A DNA stretch of 64,000 nucleotides from Sphingomonas xinjiangensis (GTDB taxonomy: Bacteria; Pseudomonadota; Alphaproteobacteria; Sphingomonadales; Sphingomonadaceae): assembly GCF_014199255.1 (NCBI RefSeq), contig NZ_JACIJF010000002.1, forward strand, positions 310,001 through 374,000. The letters are read 5' to 3'. The translations under genes were made by a program, and so were the position numbers. Below are positions 33,613-43,589 of this stretch, piece by piece. The first letter of the stretch is position 1, and each line of letters begins with the position of its first letter. Below the pieces are notes generated by a model. The model searched no databases. It had not been told where the DNA came from and was given only the letters and a program-made list of their open reading frames with translations.

Positions 33613-34957
33613 GACGCTGCTGCTGGGCCTCCTGGTCGCCAGCCCCGCGGCGGCGCAGAACCGGGAAGCCTGGCAGCCACCGGTGCTGTCGATCACCCGC
33701 TATGACGAAGATTGGTCCGACCTCGCCGATGCAGAGAAGCGCGCGCATCACTGGACCGGTCCGCTCAAATATATCCCCCTCAGCGAAGATGGCGCCTATC
33801 TGACCACCGGCATCGAGCTGCGCCTGCGCGAGGAAGCCTATCGCGAAAATCTTTGGGGCGACGGCCCGGCGCCCGATGACGCGTACCTCTGGGCGCGTGC
33901 GCTACCTTATGCCGACCTGCATGTCGGCAAGGTACGTGCCTTCGTTCAGCCGGTCGCCGCGTTCACCGCGGGGGTGCGGCCGGAAGCCGGGCCAGTCGAC
34001 CAAACCCGTGTCGACCTGTTGCAGGGCTTTGCCGACGTGACCCTCGGGCCGGTCACGCTGCGCGGTGGGCGGCAGATGCTGTCGCTAGGCAGCGAGCGGC
34101 TGGTGGGCACCCGCTATGGCCCAAACGTGCCGCTGGCGTTCGACGGGTTTCGCGGCATCATCCATCACGGCCAGGCAAGCCTCAGCCTGCTGGCGGTGCG
34201 GCCGGTGACGCCGAGGCTCGGCGATTTTGACGATCGCAGCTCCTCCACAAAGGCGCTGTGGGGCGCCTATGGCAGCGTGCCCGGGCTGGATCTCTATTAC
34301 CTTGCCTATCGCAACCGGGAGGCTCGCTTCGCCGATCGCAGCGGCTACGAACTGCGCCACAGCCTAGGGGCCCGCTGGTATGGCAGCGCACAGGGGTCGC
34401 ACTGGAATGTCGAAGGGGTCGCCCAGTTCGGGCGCTTCGCGGATCAGCGCGTCGGCGCGTGGACGCTGGGCACCGAAATCGGCCACAGCTTCGCGAACGT
34501 GCCGCTGAAGCCCGACGCGACGCTGCGCTTCAACATGGTGAGCGGCGACGGCCGTCCGGGCGACGGTCGGCTGGGCACGTTCAACGCGCTGTTCCCCAAG
34601 GGCAAGTATTTTGGCGAACTGTCGCCGGTCGGCCCGACCAACATCATCAACCTGAACGCCAGCGTGGCGATGGCGCTGAGCGACACCGTTTCTGCCAGCC
34701 TCGCCGGCATGGCGTATTGGCGATATTCGCGAGGCGACGGCATCTACGACATTCCGGGCAATCTGCTGCGCGCGCCGGGAAGCGCCACTAGCCGCTTCAT
34801 CGGCAAGCAAGTCGAGGCATCGCTCGCTTGGCAGGCGACCCCCGAACTCGAACTCTCCACATCGCTGTCCGCTTTCAAACCGGGCGGCTTCATCCGCGAG
34901 ACCGGGCCGGCGAAAACGATCGCCATGCTCGGCCTCGAAAGCAATTTCCGCTTCTGA
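33605..34957 (+). CDS. Alginate-export-family outer-membrane porin
   Basis: A 450-residue beta-barrel of the AlgE/alginate-export family. After a signal peptide (VRKTLLLGLLVASPAAAQ), the family blocks TTGIELRLREEAYRENLWG, LRGGRQMLSLGSERLVGTR and FDGFRGIIHHGQASLSLLA are visible, and the barrel ends in NFRF. The GTG start at 33605 overlaps the DoxX gene. Despite the family name, the neighbours suggest uptake or export of a small hydrophilic compound, not alginate. Confidence 0.82.
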   Translation: MRKTLLLGLLVASPAAAQNREAWQPPVLSITRYDEDWSDLADAEKRAHHWTGPLKYIPLSEDGAYLTTGIELRLREEAYRENLWGDGPAPDDAYLWARALPYADLHVGKVRAFVQPVAAFTAGVRPEAGPVDQTRVDLLQGFADVTLGPVTLRGGRQMLSLGSERLVGTRYGPNVPLAFDGFRGIIHHGQASLSLLAVRPVTPRLGDFDDRSSSTKALWGAYGSVPGLDLYYLAYRNREARFADRSGYELRHSLGARWYGSAQGSHWNVEGVAQFGRFADQRVGAWTLGTEIGHSFANVPLKPDATLRFNMVSGDGRPGDGRLGTFNALFPKGKYFGELSPVGPTNIINLNASVAMALSDTVSASLAGMAYWRYSRGDGIYDIPGNLLRAPGSATSRFIGKQVEASLAWQATPELELSTSLSAFKPGGFIRETGPAKTIAMLGLESNFRF

Positions 34958-34970
34958 AAGGAGCCCGATC

Positions 34971-35696
34971 ATGGCCACCTCCCCCGCTTCGCTCTCGCCT
35001 TCGTCTTCCTCTTCGTCTGCGTCTCTGCCCGCCTTGCTGCTGCTGCTGTCGGCCACCACCGGATTGGTCGACGCCGCCAGCGTCCTGGGCCTGGGCAAGG
35101 TGTTCACCGCCAACATGACCGGCAACATCGTCTTCCTGGGCTTCGCGGCAGTCGGCACGCCCGGTTTCAAGGTCGCCCCCTTTGTGGTGGCGATCTTCAC
35201 CTTCATGCTGGGCGCGGTGATCGCGGGACGGATGGGCGCAGCGCATGTCGCCGGCCCGTTGCGCCAGTGGCTGATCCGCGCGGCGATCGTCGAAACCACG
35301 CTGCTGTGGATCGCAGCGGCGATCGCACTGCTCCTCCATGTGCCCAACCAGGATCCGCAATGGGCGGTGTTCGCGATCATCGCACTGACCGCGATCGCCA
35401 TGGGCTTCCGCAACGCCACGGTACGCCAGCTGAAGGTGCCCGATCTGACCACCACGGTGCTGACGCTCACCGTGACCGGCATTGCCGCCGACTCCAAGCT
35501 GGCAGGCGGCGCGGGCGCCAATTTGGGCCGGCGCATCGGCGCCATCGCTTCGATCTTCGCCGGTGCCGCGGCCGGCGCGGTGCTGGTCACGCGCACCGGA
35601 TTGACCGCGCCGCTGGCGCTCGCCGGGGCGATGGTGCTGGTCGGGACGCTTGTCTGCGCGCGCCATCCCAACGCTGCTCTGCCCCGCAGCGCCTAA
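34971..35696 (+). CDS. DUF1275 (YoaK-like) membrane protein
   Basis: A 241-residue protein with about six membrane helices of the DUF1275 family. TGLVDAASVLGLGKVFTANMTGN is its signature (quoted by pattern: TANMTGN after the first helix), and GFRNATVRQLKVPDLTTTV is the second conserved block. The family may have a permease function but is uncharacterised. It is 13 bp downstream of the porin gene and is the last gene of the run. Confidence 0.8.
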   Translation: MATSPASLSPSSSSSSASLPALLLLLSATTGLVDAASVLGLGKVFTANMTGNIVFLGFAAVGTPGFKVAPFVVAIFTFMLGAVIAGRMGAAHVAGPLRQWLIRAAIVETTLLWIAAAIALLLHVPNQDPQWAVFAIIALTAIAMGFRNATVRQLKVPDLTTTVLTLTVTGIAADSKLAGGAGANLGRRIGAIASIFAGAAAGAVLVTRTGLTAPLALAGAMVLVGTLVCARHPNAALPRSA

Positions 35697-35719
35697 GCTC
35701 CGCCGCATCGCGCGCCCGA

Positions 35720-36019
35720 TCAGAAGAAACGCGGGATCGGGCCGCGTTGCGGCGTCTGATCGGGTAGGTCGACTTCTACGTCGTCCACATAGCACCATCC
35801 CCAGCCCTCGGGCGGATCATAGCCTTCGATGATCGGGTGCGCGGTGGCATGAAAATGCGCACGCGCATGGCGATGCGGCGACTGATCGCAGCAGCCGACA
35901 TGTCCGCAGGTGCGGCACAGGCGCAGATGCACCCATTCGCTGCCGATCCTCAGGCATTCCTCGCACCCCCTGGCGCTGGGCGTAACGTCGCGAATCGTTT
36001 CAACATGCGTGCATTGCAT
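35720..36019 (-). CDS. UBP-type zinc-finger protein
   Basis: A 99-residue protein that is almost entirely a UBP-type zinc finger (ZnF-UBP): CTHVETI, CEECLRIGSEWVHLRLC, CGHVGCCDQSPHRHARAHF and ATAHPIIEG carry the Cys/His ligands. In eukaryotes this fold binds free ubiquitin C-termini; in bacteria its role is unknown. It is divergent from the HWE kinase gene across a 168-bp gap, so a link to that signalling set is possible. Confidence 0.85.
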   Translation of the reverse strand: MQCTHVETIRDVTPSARGCEECLRIGSEWVHLRLCRTCGHVGCCDQSPHRHARAHFHATAHPIIEGYDPPEGWGWCYVDDVEVDLPDQTPQRGPIPRFF

Positions 36020-36187
36020 CGAAGCAGTTCCCTTGTGGTCGCGGGGACGGGTTCTTCCGCGTTTCGCGCCGCGATCGCCACCATACACAGGTGTAGCCCG
36101 CCCCCGCCTACATCCAAACCTGCGTATAGTGGCGCGACGCCGGCGCTTCATCTCAGATGCGGCATCGTCACATCGGGGTTCGGCAGG

Positions 36188-36832
36188 ATGCATAGGATCA
36201 CAGCACGCCACAAGTTCACTGCGCCCGCAACGGTGCTGCCCAGAGCGGCAATCCCGAGCATGGCGGAGGAAGTGAACCACCGCGTCGCCAACCATCTGCA
36301 ACTTCTCGCTGCCCTTATCACCGTGGAGGCGCGGGACGTTCGCGATCCGAAGAGCCGCACGGTGCTGGAGCGCATCCAACAGCGCATCGCCGCGATCGGC
36401 AGCGTGCACCGGCACCTGTATCAAAGCGACAACGGCGACGTTGATCTGGGCGCGTATCTGGAGGAACTGAGTGCGCAGCTGTCCCGTAGCTGTGGCCCGC
36501 ACCGGCCCATCATGGTCGATGCCGAGACGGTCCCGGTTAGTGGCGCAATCGCGTCGTCGATCGGCATCCTGGCGACCGAATTGGTGACCAATGCCTGCAA
36601 GCACGCCTATCGGGCCGGCGAACCAGGTGGAATAGCGGTGCGTCTTTGCCGGCTTCCAGGCGGTGGCAGCCGCTTCACGGTAGCAGATCACGGCGCGGGA
36701 TCGCGCCGCGACGAACCCGGCGACGGGCTCGGCACCCGCTTGATCGACGCGATCGTCGCGAAGCTGGGTGCGGTGGCGACATGGGAGGACGCGCACCCCG
36801 GTACCCGCTTCTGCATGGACGTTCGTTTTTGA
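36188..36832 (+). CDS. Histidine kinase of the HisKA_2/HWE type
   Basis: A 214-residue cytoplasmic kinase without a sensor domain. [17 protein letters not shown] carries the phospho-His (about His31), and the N-box is [17 protein letters not shown]. The G-box region ([11 protein letters not shown], then [16 protein letters not shown]) is short, as in HWE/HisKA_2 enzymes. The ATG at 36188 follows CGGCAGG. It heads a signalling cluster with the PAS kinase 32 bp downstream. Confidence 0.82.
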   Translation: MHRITARHKFTAPATVLPRAAIPSMAEEVNHRVANHLQLLAALITVEARDVRDPKSRTVLERIQQRIAAIGSVHRHLYQSDNGDVDLGAYLEELSAQLSRSCGPHRPIMVDAETVPVSGAIASSIGILATELVTNACKHAYRAGEPGGIAVRLCRLPGGGSRFTVADHGAGSRRDEPGDGLGTRLIDAIVAKLGAVATWEDAHPGTRFCMDVRF

Positions 36833-36864
36833 CGCGCACCAACTCGACCTGCGCAGGGTTGCAG

Positions 36865-38451
36865 ATGTTCGATTTGTCGCCCAGCGTGGCACGGACGAGG
36901 CAGCCGCTTCGGTCGTGGCTGGAGGCGGCGATGCACAGGGACGGATTTGCGACGCGGTGGGTGGCGCTGGCGAAGCTGGGGCTCGCCTCGCTGCTCGCGC
37001 TCGGCGTGTTCGCGCTCGACATATTGAGCCCGCTGCAGGGCGCAGTGGCGGTTCTCTACACGGTCGTGGTGCTGGCGGTGGCCCGCGAGCAGCGACGCGA
37101 TGTGGTGCATGCTGCGGGCGTCGCCTGCGCCGCGCTGGCAATCCTGGGCTATTGGATCAGCCATGGCCATGATGCACTCGGCTCACCGGCAATGCGGCTT
37201 GCAGTCAGCCTGGTTGCAATCGCCACCACCGCCTTGCTGTGCGCGCGGCAAATCACCGCCGCGGCCGAGCGCCGTCGCGCCGATGCCCGCTATGGCACGA
37301 TCTTCAACGCCACCGGCTTTCCAATTTGGGAATCGGACTGGTCGGCGGGCTATGCGATGCTGCGGGCCGGCGAGGTTTCCAGCCTGAATTTAGTACAGCG
37401 TGCGGCCGCCGCGTCGTTCATTCGCGACGCAAACCAAGCCGTCGCCACCCTGTTCGGCTATGCGGATCGCGCCGAGCTGGTCGGCACCGGCATCCTGCGT
37501 CACCAAACTGCCACCTCTCAGACCGCGCAAGTTCGGATCTTCGACAAGCTCTTTCGCGACGAAGCGCCGATCGAGGAAGAGGTTCAGTTCGTGACCACTA
37601 CGGGAGAGTCGATAGACGTGGTGCTACGCGTGACGCTCCCGCCCGATCACGAGGGTTGGAAGCGTGTCCTGATCACCGCGCTGGACGTCACACAGCGCAA
37701 CCGCGCCCAAGCGAAGCTGGCCGAATCGCAGGCCGAATTGACGCACATGGCGCGCATAACCACGCTGGGGCAGCTCGCTGCCTCGATCGCCCACGAGGTC
37801 AATCAGCCGCTGTCGGCGATCATCACCTATGCCAAGTCCGGAACGCGCTGGCTGGCCCGCGAAGCGCCCGAGGCACGCGAAGTCGCAGACTGCCTTACCC
37901 ACATCGCCGCCAACGGCACGCGTGCGGCCGATGTGATCGCACGGATCCGCGATCTCGCGCGCAAGGCCGAGGCGCAGCAGGAAGTGGTGCAGATCGCGCC
38001 GTTGATCGCCGACACGCTGGCGATCCTCGATCGGGACCTGAGCGGGGGGGAAGTGACGATGCGCGTCACGCTGCCGGCCGAGTTGCCGGACGTACGCGGG
38101 GACCGGGTACAGCTTCAACAGGTGCTGATGAACCTGCTGCTCAATGCCAAGGAAGCGATGGCCGACACGCCCGCGGCCCGCCGGATGCTGTGCGTCGATG
38201 GCAGTAGCGACGGAACGCACGCGCTGATCGAAGTAAGCGATTGCGGAATGGGACTGGGGGGCACCCATCCCGAGAATCTCTTCCGCCCATTCTTCACCAC
38301 CAAGCAGGAGGGCATGGGCATGGGCCTATCGATCTGCCGGTCTATCGCCGAGCAGCATGGCGGCACACTGACGGCAGCCAGCAATGCCGAAGACGGCGCA
38401 ACCTTCAGCCTTCGGCTGCCCATACTGCAAAAGGAAAGGATCGCGGCATGA
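36865..38451 (+). CDS. PAS-domain sensor histidine kinase (FixL/DctB-like)
   Basis: A 528-residue kinase with four N-terminal helices (about residues 32-130), a PAS-like region ([17 protein letters not shown] to [11 protein letters not shown]), and a kinase core. The H-box is [19 protein letters not shown], the N-box [14 protein letters not shown], and the G-boxes [10 protein letters not shown] and [19 protein letters not shown]. Its TGA overlaps the ATG of the FixJ-type regulator, so the two form a two-component pair. Confidence 0.9.
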   Translation: MFDLSPSVARTRQPLRSWLEAAMHRDGFATRWVALAKLGLASLLALGVFALDILSPLQGAVAVLYTVVVLAVAREQRRDVVHAAGVACAALAILGYWISHGHDALGSPAMRLAVSLVAIATTALLCARQITAAAERRRADARYGTIFNATGFPIWESDWSAGYAMLRAGEVSSLNLVQRAAAASFIRDANQAVATLFGYADRAELVGTGILRHQTATSQTAQVRIFDKLFRDEAPIEEEVQFVTTTGESIDVVLRVTLPPDHEGWKRVLITALDVTQRNRAQAKLAESQAELTHMARITTLGQLAASIAHEVNQPLSAIITYAKSGTRWLAREAPEAREVADCLTHIAANGTRAADVIARIRDLARKAEAQQEVVQIAPLIADTLAILDRDLSGGEVTMRVTLPAELPDVRGDRVQLQQVLMNLLLNAKEAMADTPAARRMLCVDGSSDGTHALIEVSDCGMGLGGTHPENLFRPFFTTKQEGMGMGLSICRSIAEQHGGTLTAASNAEDGATFSLRLPILQKERIAA

Positions 38452-39095
38452 CGGCGGCACCGGACTGCGTCTGCGTCATCGACGACGATGCCGGTGTGCG
38501 CGGCGCGATCGGCAGCCTGTTGCGGTCGAGCGGGTACGACGTACGCTTGTTCGACGGCACCACCGCCTTTTTGGCCGAAGGAGCTCCGGAGGTACCATCC
38601 TGCTTGATACTCGACATTCGCCTGTCGGGTGAAAGCGGGCTGGATTTCCAGGAGCGGCTGGCCGAGCATGGCATCGGGTTGCCGGTGGTACTGATCACCG
38701 GGCATGGCGACATCCCGATGACGGTACGTGGGATGCGCGCGGGCGCCGTGGATTTCCTGCCTAAGCCGTTCGGCGACGAGCAACTGCTTGCCGCAGTCGC
38801 CACCGCGCTGAACGCCGACCGGGTGCGCCGCACCCAAGCCGCCGGTGCGGCTGTGCTCGTGGCGCGCTTCGCCAGGCTCACGCCGCGCGAAAAGGAAGTG
38901 ATGGGACTGGTGGTCACCGGGCTCATGAACAAGCAGGTCGCCGCCCGACTCCAGCTCAGCGAGATTACCGTCAAGATCCACCGCGGCAACGTGATGCGAA
39001 AGATGGAGGCGGACTCGCTCGCCGACCTTGTCCGCATGGCCGAGCAGCTTGGCGTGCGCGACACCAGTATACACCGTTATAGTACCAGCGTATGA
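38448..39095 (+). CDS. FixJ-family response regulator
   Basis: A 215-residue regulator with a receiver domain ([18 protein letters not shown], phospho-Asp in [15 protein letters not shown], Lys in [13 protein letters not shown]) and a C-terminal LuxR helix-turn-helix ([20 protein letters not shown] then [15 protein letters not shown]). It overlaps the PAS kinase stop and its own stop overlaps the next receiver gene, a three-gene coupled set. Confidence 0.92.
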   Translation: MTAAPDCVCVIDDDAGVRGAIGSLLRSSGYDVRLFDGTTAFLAEGAPEVPSCLILDIRLSGESGLDFQERLAEHGIGLPVVLITGHGDIPMTVRGMRAGAVDFLPKPFGDEQLLAAVATALNADRVRRTQAAGAAVLVARFARLTPREKEVMGLVVTGLMNKQVAARLQLSEITVKIHRGNVMRKMEADSLADLVRMAEQLGVRDTSIHRYSTSV

Positions 39096-39529
39096 TGGCA
39101 TTCGGGAAAGAACGCTCTCACATCAGCATCTTCCGGGCAGCCTGCCTGGGCTCGGAGTTTTCTTTGCCCCATCTCCCTCTAGTGGCCATCGTCGATGACG
39201 ATCCCGGCGTTCGCGGCAGCATCGCCAGTCTGTTGCGGTCGGCAGGGCTGGTGGGCGAGCAATTCTGCGACGGGATGGAGCTGCTCGCCAGCGCGGATCT
39301 TGCGCAGATCGCCTGCATCGTGACCGACCTACACATGCCGAGGATGGACGGGCGGGCGCTGCAACTGGAACTAGCGCGCCGCGGCTGCTGCCACCCAATC
39401 ATCGTGATGACGGCGTTTCCAACCCCCGCCGCCCGCGCGCAGATGCTGGCGAGCGGCGCCCGCGCCTTCCTGACCAAGCCGGTCGATCCAGACGCGTTGC
39501 TCGCCGCGATCGAACAGGCGATCGGCTAA
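39092..39529 (+). CDS. Single-domain response regulator
   Basis: About 145 residues, consisting only of a FixJ-like receiver domain (VAIVDDDPGVRGSIASLLR, CIVTDLHMPRMDGRAL with the phospho-Asp, FLTKPVDPDALL with the Lys) and an N-terminal extension. It has no output domain. Its start overlaps the preceding stop. A TTG at 39164 is an alternative start that would remove the extension. It probably competes for or relays phosphate within this kinase set. Confidence 0.8.
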   Translation: MMAFGKERSHISIFRAACLGSEFSLPHLPLVAIVDDDPGVRGSIASLLRSAGLVGEQFCDGMELLASADLAQIACIVTDLHMPRMDGRALQLELARRGCCHPIIVMTAFPTPAARAQMLASGARAFLTKPVDPDALLAAIEQAIG

Positions 39530-39604
39530 TCGGATCGATGCGCGCCGCGGCTTGGGCGGATGTCGAGCGGAGAGAGGCGACGGACTGAAGCCGCGCGTCG
39601 CGGG

Positions 39605-40612
39605 TCACACCAGCGACGCGCCCAGCCTGCGGCCATAGGCCACGGTTGCCTGCCCCACCTGCAGGCGCTCCACCTCGAATGCGGCGCATGCTTGGGGTGT
39701 CCATTCCAGTTCCACGGCGCGGCCAGCGCCATCGCGTCGCCTGCCGCCTTGGCGACGCCCATCGCGGTATGTGGGCGGGCGACAAACGCCGCGTCGCAGA
39801 TCAGCGCGAGGCGCCCGTCGACCATGCGCGGGGTTTCCATGTCGAAGATCGCTTGCACGAACGGTGCGGCTCGACGGCAAAGATATCGGCGAAGGGAGGC
39901 GGCAGCAGCGCGCGTGCGCCCGCGACGAGCCTCTCCCTGGCAGGTTCGGGAACGCCGCCCGGCGGCAGCGAGAAGCAATGCGGGCCGTTCCCATCGTTAA
40001 CCGCCGAGGCGATGTCGGGCGTCTTTCGATACCAGACCGCATTGTAGCGCCGGCTACCCGGGTCGAGTTCGCCCTTTGGGCCATCCGCGGTGTAGCCGAG
40101 CCCCTGCCCGCCGGGCATGTGAAAAAGGCGAAGCGATCGGACAGGATGCCGGCCGCCGGAGCGACAGCAGCCGTTCGGGCACCAGCGCGCGCCACGCGAT
40201 ATAACCGGCATAGTCCGGGCCGACGTTTTGCGGCAGCAGCGCCGCACGCACCGCCGAACCGATGCCGTCCGCGCCCAATGTCAGGTCGGCCGTTGCGCGG
40301 GTGCCATCCCCGAGTTCCAACCACGCGGTGGTGGCATCCTGGCCGGCAGCCACCACTGGCTGACCAAGATGATATCCCACACTCGATCAGCATGCGCACG
40401 GCAACATAGAGGTGGTCCCAGGATACCTGCATCTGCGCGCGCGCGTCGCGCTGCGCCACTTCGTCCAAGCCGAGCGACCGGAGCAGCACGTGCACGTCTT
40501 CCTGGGCGACGAGCCCCGCCCCCGCCTCTCCAGCCCAACGGGGCAAGCGTGCGAAGAGCGCCACTTCATGTCCGGCCTGCTGCAGCAAAGCAGCGGAGAA
40601 GCGCCCCGCCAT
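39605..40612 (-). pseudogene. FAD-dependent monooxygenase pseudogene, five or more frameshifts
   Basis: The pieces read in order but in different minus-strand frames: SAALLQQAGHEVALFAR (N-terminal, the GxGxxG part already missing), LTLGADGIGSAVRAALLP (the GD motif), YAGYIAWRALVPERLL, then FHMPGGQGLGYTADGPKG with YNAVWYRKTPD, then CDAAFVARPHTAMGVAKAAG, then LEWTPQACAAFEVERLQVG to a stop at 39605. These are the blocks of a 2,6-dihydroxypyridine-hydroxylase-like flavoprotein. Each switch fits a one-base loss. It directly follows the MFS gene on the same strand. Confidence 0.82.
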
Positions 40613-40617
40613 GAGCC

Positions 40618-41832
40618 TCAGGCGACAGGGACGCGCATCAATCGACGCTTCCGCTTGGCAGCGGCGAGCTGGATCAGCACGCCCATCGCGGACAGCGCGG
40701 CACCGAGCATGGTTACTGCGGTCCAGCCGCGCGCGCTCCACGCCCAGGTCGCGGCGGCCGAGCCGGCCGCGCCGCCGAGGAACATCGCGCCCATGAAGAT
40801 CGTGTTAAGGCGTGCTCGGGCTTCGGGTCGCAGCGCGTAGACGAGATGCTGGTTGGACACCAAGGCGCTCTGCACGCCGAAATCGAGCAGGATCACGCCG
40901 ACCACCAAGCCGGCGATAGATCCCCACAGCCCGAACACGGCCCAAGCCGCGAGCGTCAGCGCCGCGCCGAGCAAGATTACCAGACGCGGGCCGCGGCGAT
41001 CCGCGATGCGGCCGGCGACCGGAGCCGCCAACACACCGACCGCGCCGACCACGCCGAACAGCCCGGCGACATCGGCGCCCAGACCAAAGCGCGGCTCCTG
41101 AAGCCGAAGCGCCAGCACTGTCCAAAACGCGCTGAACGCGCCGAACAGCAACGCCTGGGTTATGGCAGCCGTGCGCAGCGCGCCGAACTCAATCCACAGG
41201 CCGCCCAGCGATCGGATGAGCCGCCTATAGCGCAGATTGGTGTCGGGCCGGCTTCGCGGAAGCTGCACCGCCATCACTGCGCCGGCACCTAGCGCCAGCG
41301 GCACGCCGAGCCAGAACATCGCCCGCCATCCTGCATGGATCGCGACGAACCCTGCCAGCGTCCGGCTGAGCAGGATGCCGCAAAGCAGACCCGCCATGAC
41401 GGTTCCGACCGTGGCGCCGCGCCGCTCTGGCGTGGCGAGATGCGCCGCGAGCGGCACGATCTGCTGCGCAACGGTTGCCAGCATGCCGACGAGCAGCGAT
41501 GCGGCGACGACCATCGCCGCGCCGAGCGCGACCGCAGCCACCGCCAGTGCGATCGCCAAACCGATGAACTGAATCACGATCAGGCGCTTGCGCTCGACCA
41601 GATCGCCAAGCGGAACCAGCAGGAACAACCCTGCGGCATATCCCAGCTGCGTGGCGGTGGGCACGAAGGCGGTCATCGAGCCCGGAAGATCGCGCTCCAT
41701 GATCCCGAGCATCGGCTGGTTGTAATAGATGTTGGCTACCGCCAACCCCGCCACCGCGGCAAGCGCGAAGGTAAGGCCCCTCCCCAGGCGGGTATCGGGC
41801 GTTGCGGGTGCATCCTGGGTGATCGTCGTCAC
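40618..41832 (-). CDS. MFS transporter
   Basis: A 404-residue 12-helix transporter of the major facilitator family. [16 protein letters not shown] and the loop motif [17 protein letters not shown] (G-x-x-x-D-R/K type) are the typical features, and [13 protein letters not shown] carries the second half motif. The GTG at 41832 has a perfect AGGAGG 5-6 bp upstream. It is divergent from a LysR regulator across about 100 bp, a common exporter/regulator pair, and is followed directly by a decayed monooxygenase. Confidence 0.88.
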   Translation of the reverse strand: MTTITQDAPATPDTRLGRGLTFALAAVAGLAVANIYYNQPMLGIMERDLPGSMTAFVPTATQLGYAAGLFLLVPLGDLVERKRLIVIQFIGLAIALAVAAVALGAAMVVAASLLVGMLATVAQQIVPLAAHLATPERRGATVGTVMAGLLCGILLSRTLAGFVAIHAGWRAMFWLGVPLALGAGAVMAVQLPRSRPDTNLRYRRLIRSLGGLWIEFGALRTAAITQALLFGAFSAFWTVLALRLQEPRFGLGADVAGLFGVVGAVGVLAAPVAGRIADRRGPRLVILLGAALTLAAWAVFGLWGSIAGLVVGVILLDFGVQSALVSNQHLVYALRPEARARLNTIFMGAMFLGGAAGSAAATWAWSARGWTAVTMLGAALSAMGVLIQLAAAKRKRRLMRVPVA

Positions 41833-41931
41833 GCGAACCTCCTGCTTCAACGGCGCGTCAGCGCCATCTGGACCTGACCGCCAAGCGGCATAAGTAGCGT
41901 CTTCTGCAAAGCCGGCTTATCATCTGAAGAT

Positions 41932-42834
41932 ATGATCCGACTCGATGACCTCGCCGTGCTCGTCGAGGCGGTGCGACAGGGCAGCCTGTCGGCGGCCGGC
42001 CGCCGGTTGGGGCTGACCCCGGTTGCGGCGTCGCGCGGGCTTGCCGCGCTCGAGGCCGAACTGGGCGTGCGGCTGGTGCATCGCACGACGCGGTCGCTGT
42101 CGCTCACGCCCGAGGGTGAGGCATTTCTCCCCCATGCCGAGGCGATGCTCGACCATGCCGAGGAGGGTCGCGCCGCCGCCGCGCCCGGCCCCGCCGGCAT
42201 TTCGGGGGTGCTGCGGATCGCCGCTTCGGTGCCGTTCGGCCGGAAGGTGGTGACACCGATGCTCGTGGGGTTCCTGCAGACCCATCCGCGCCTTCACATG
42301 GAATTGCGGTTGAACGATGCGCTGGTCGACATCACCGCACAGGGGCTGGACGTCGCGCTCCGCTTTGGCGAACTGCGCGACAACGGCCTGGTCGCACGCC
42401 GGCTCGCCAACAATCCGCGTGGGCTTTATGCAGCGCCGCACTATCTGGCGGAGCATGGCACACCGACGGTGCTAGAAGATTTGCGGGGCCATTCCTGCCT
42501 TGCCGGCCAGGGCGCAACGCACTGGACATTCGAACGCGGCGGCCGCGCGGTGCGCCAGACGGTCAGCGGACGCTTCTTCGCCGACAGCGTCGAAGCACTG
42601 CACCAGGCGAGCATCGGCGGATTGGGGATCGTCTTGCTGTCCGAATGGAACGTGCGCGAGGATGTCGAGGCTGGCCGGCTTGTTCCGATCACCCTCGTTG
42701 ATGCAGCCATTCCCGATCAGGGAATTTGGGCCGTGCTGCCCACCCGGCGCTTCCTTCCCGGCAGAACGCGTCTGTTTCTTGACGCTTTCGCAGCGCACCT
42801 CGCGGAGGCGCATATCGCGAAGCCGCCTGCCTGA
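41932..42834 (+). CDS. LysR-family transcriptional regulator
   Basis: A 300-residue LysR regulator. Residues 1-60 are the winged helix-turn-helix (LDDLAVLVEAVRQGSLSAAG, LGLTPVAASRGLAALEAELG, RLVHRTTRSLSLTPEG), followed by an effector domain (GLDVALRFGELRDNGLVARR, SIGGLGIVLLSEWNV). It lies divergent from the MFS gene, so it probably controls that promoter. The effector is unknown. Confidence 0.92.
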   Translation: MIRLDDLAVLVEAVRQGSLSAAGRRLGLTPVAASRGLAALEAELGVRLVHRTTRSLSLTPEGEAFLPHAEAMLDHAEEGRAAAAPGPAGISGVLRIAASVPFGRKVVTPMLVGFLQTHPRLHMELRLNDALVDITAQGLDVALRFGELRDNGLVARRLANNPRGLYAAPHYLAEHGTPTVLEDLRGHSCLAGQGATHWTFERGGRAVRQTVSGRFFADSVEALHQASIGGLGIVLLSEWNVREDVEAGRLVPITLVDAAIPDQGIWAVLPTRRFLPGRTRLFLDAFAAHLAEAHIAKPPA

Positions 42835-43074
42835 AGCCTCAGTAATGGCATCCACAAGCATCCGTTGATCCGCTTCTGCTCCGGCGACGCGGGAAAGGCA
42901 TGTTGGGCAGTCATCTACCTGCATTGCGCTCTACCTTCGCCGTCACGGTCAACTGCCCGGCAGCTTGCAGGGCCATCAGGCGGCAAGGTCCCCTTCGTCT
43001 ACATAGGCTGCTGATCGACTGACCAATGATCAGCTATTTAGAGCCACTCGCCGTTCCCCCGGGCCACCAATCCA

Positions 43075-43245
43075 TTCATCTTGGTTCGCGCGGTTGCGAC
43101 CGGCTCTCCCCAAATCTCAGTGGGCGTCCATCTGCACGACCGTTCCCATTGTGATCGGCAAAGCGAATAGTGTCAGCCTCGGAGCGGCGGCTGACATAAA
43201 CATAGCCGTTTGGCGCCACCGCGATCATACGAGTATTGCCCGGCC
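43075..43245 (-). pseudogene. Fragment of a PQQ-dependent sugar dehydrogenase-like gene
   Basis: The minus strand encodes GNTRMIAVAPNGYVYVSRR and then FADHNGNGRADGRPLRFG before a stop. This pattern (A-V-A-P-x-G-x-V-Y-V then D-x-N-G-x-G-x-A-D) is a blade of soluble glucose/sorbosone dehydrogenases. Only about 50 residues of a protein usually over 350 long remain, with no start and no other blades. Confidence 0.65.
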
Positions 43246-43292
43246 CTCAGCTCAGACTTCAGCGCGATAGCCTCGCGGCAGCTTCAGTTAAC

Positions 43293-43570
43293 TCACGAAA
43301 TCAGCGCCAGCTTTCGCTGAGCCATCTCGTCGAAATGCGCCTGCACAGGACGCTTGTCATCATCCTCCAGGCTGCTTTGCAAGACCGCACGTCATGACAA
43401 AGGCGAGCTTCAGATCCGGGATCAGGTAGAGCATTTGTCCAGCATAGCTCCATGCGAACCAGACAGGATGCCGCCGGCGCATTGAGAGAAACCAGCCATA
43501 GCCCCCTGTCCGCGCCAGGGCGATGTCGTATGTGGAATCCAGCTCTGCTGCACCCGTCACTTCGGCAGCA
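43293..43570 (-). pseudogene. C-terminal fragment of a beta-lactamase-fold serine hydrolase
   Basis: One frame gives TGGYGWFLSM, then WFAWSYAGQMLYLIPDLKLA and FVMTCGLAKQ; after a frameshift another gives DDDKRPVQAHFDEMAQRKL and a stop at 43293. This is the last 90 residues of a class-C beta-lactamase-like hydrolase. The catalytic SxxK and YxN regions are missing, so it is not functional. It abuts the 3' end of the GntR gene. Confidence 0.7.
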
Positions 43571-43589
43571 CCGGGCGCAGGCTGTAAGC

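Larger units (their letters stand above)
42835..43589. other. Gene graveyard between LysR and GntR genes
   Basis: No intact gene was found in about 750 bp. It contains minus-strand remnants of a PQQ-type sugar dehydrogenase and of a beta-lactamase-fold hydrolase (listed separately). The part from 42835 to about 43070 shows nothing recognisable. Confidence 0.7.

Noticed and set aside
33605..34957. Alginate-export porin as part of the polysaccharide locus
   Set aside because: It lies about 9 kb away, is embedded in another gene set, and has none of the shared operator repeats near it.
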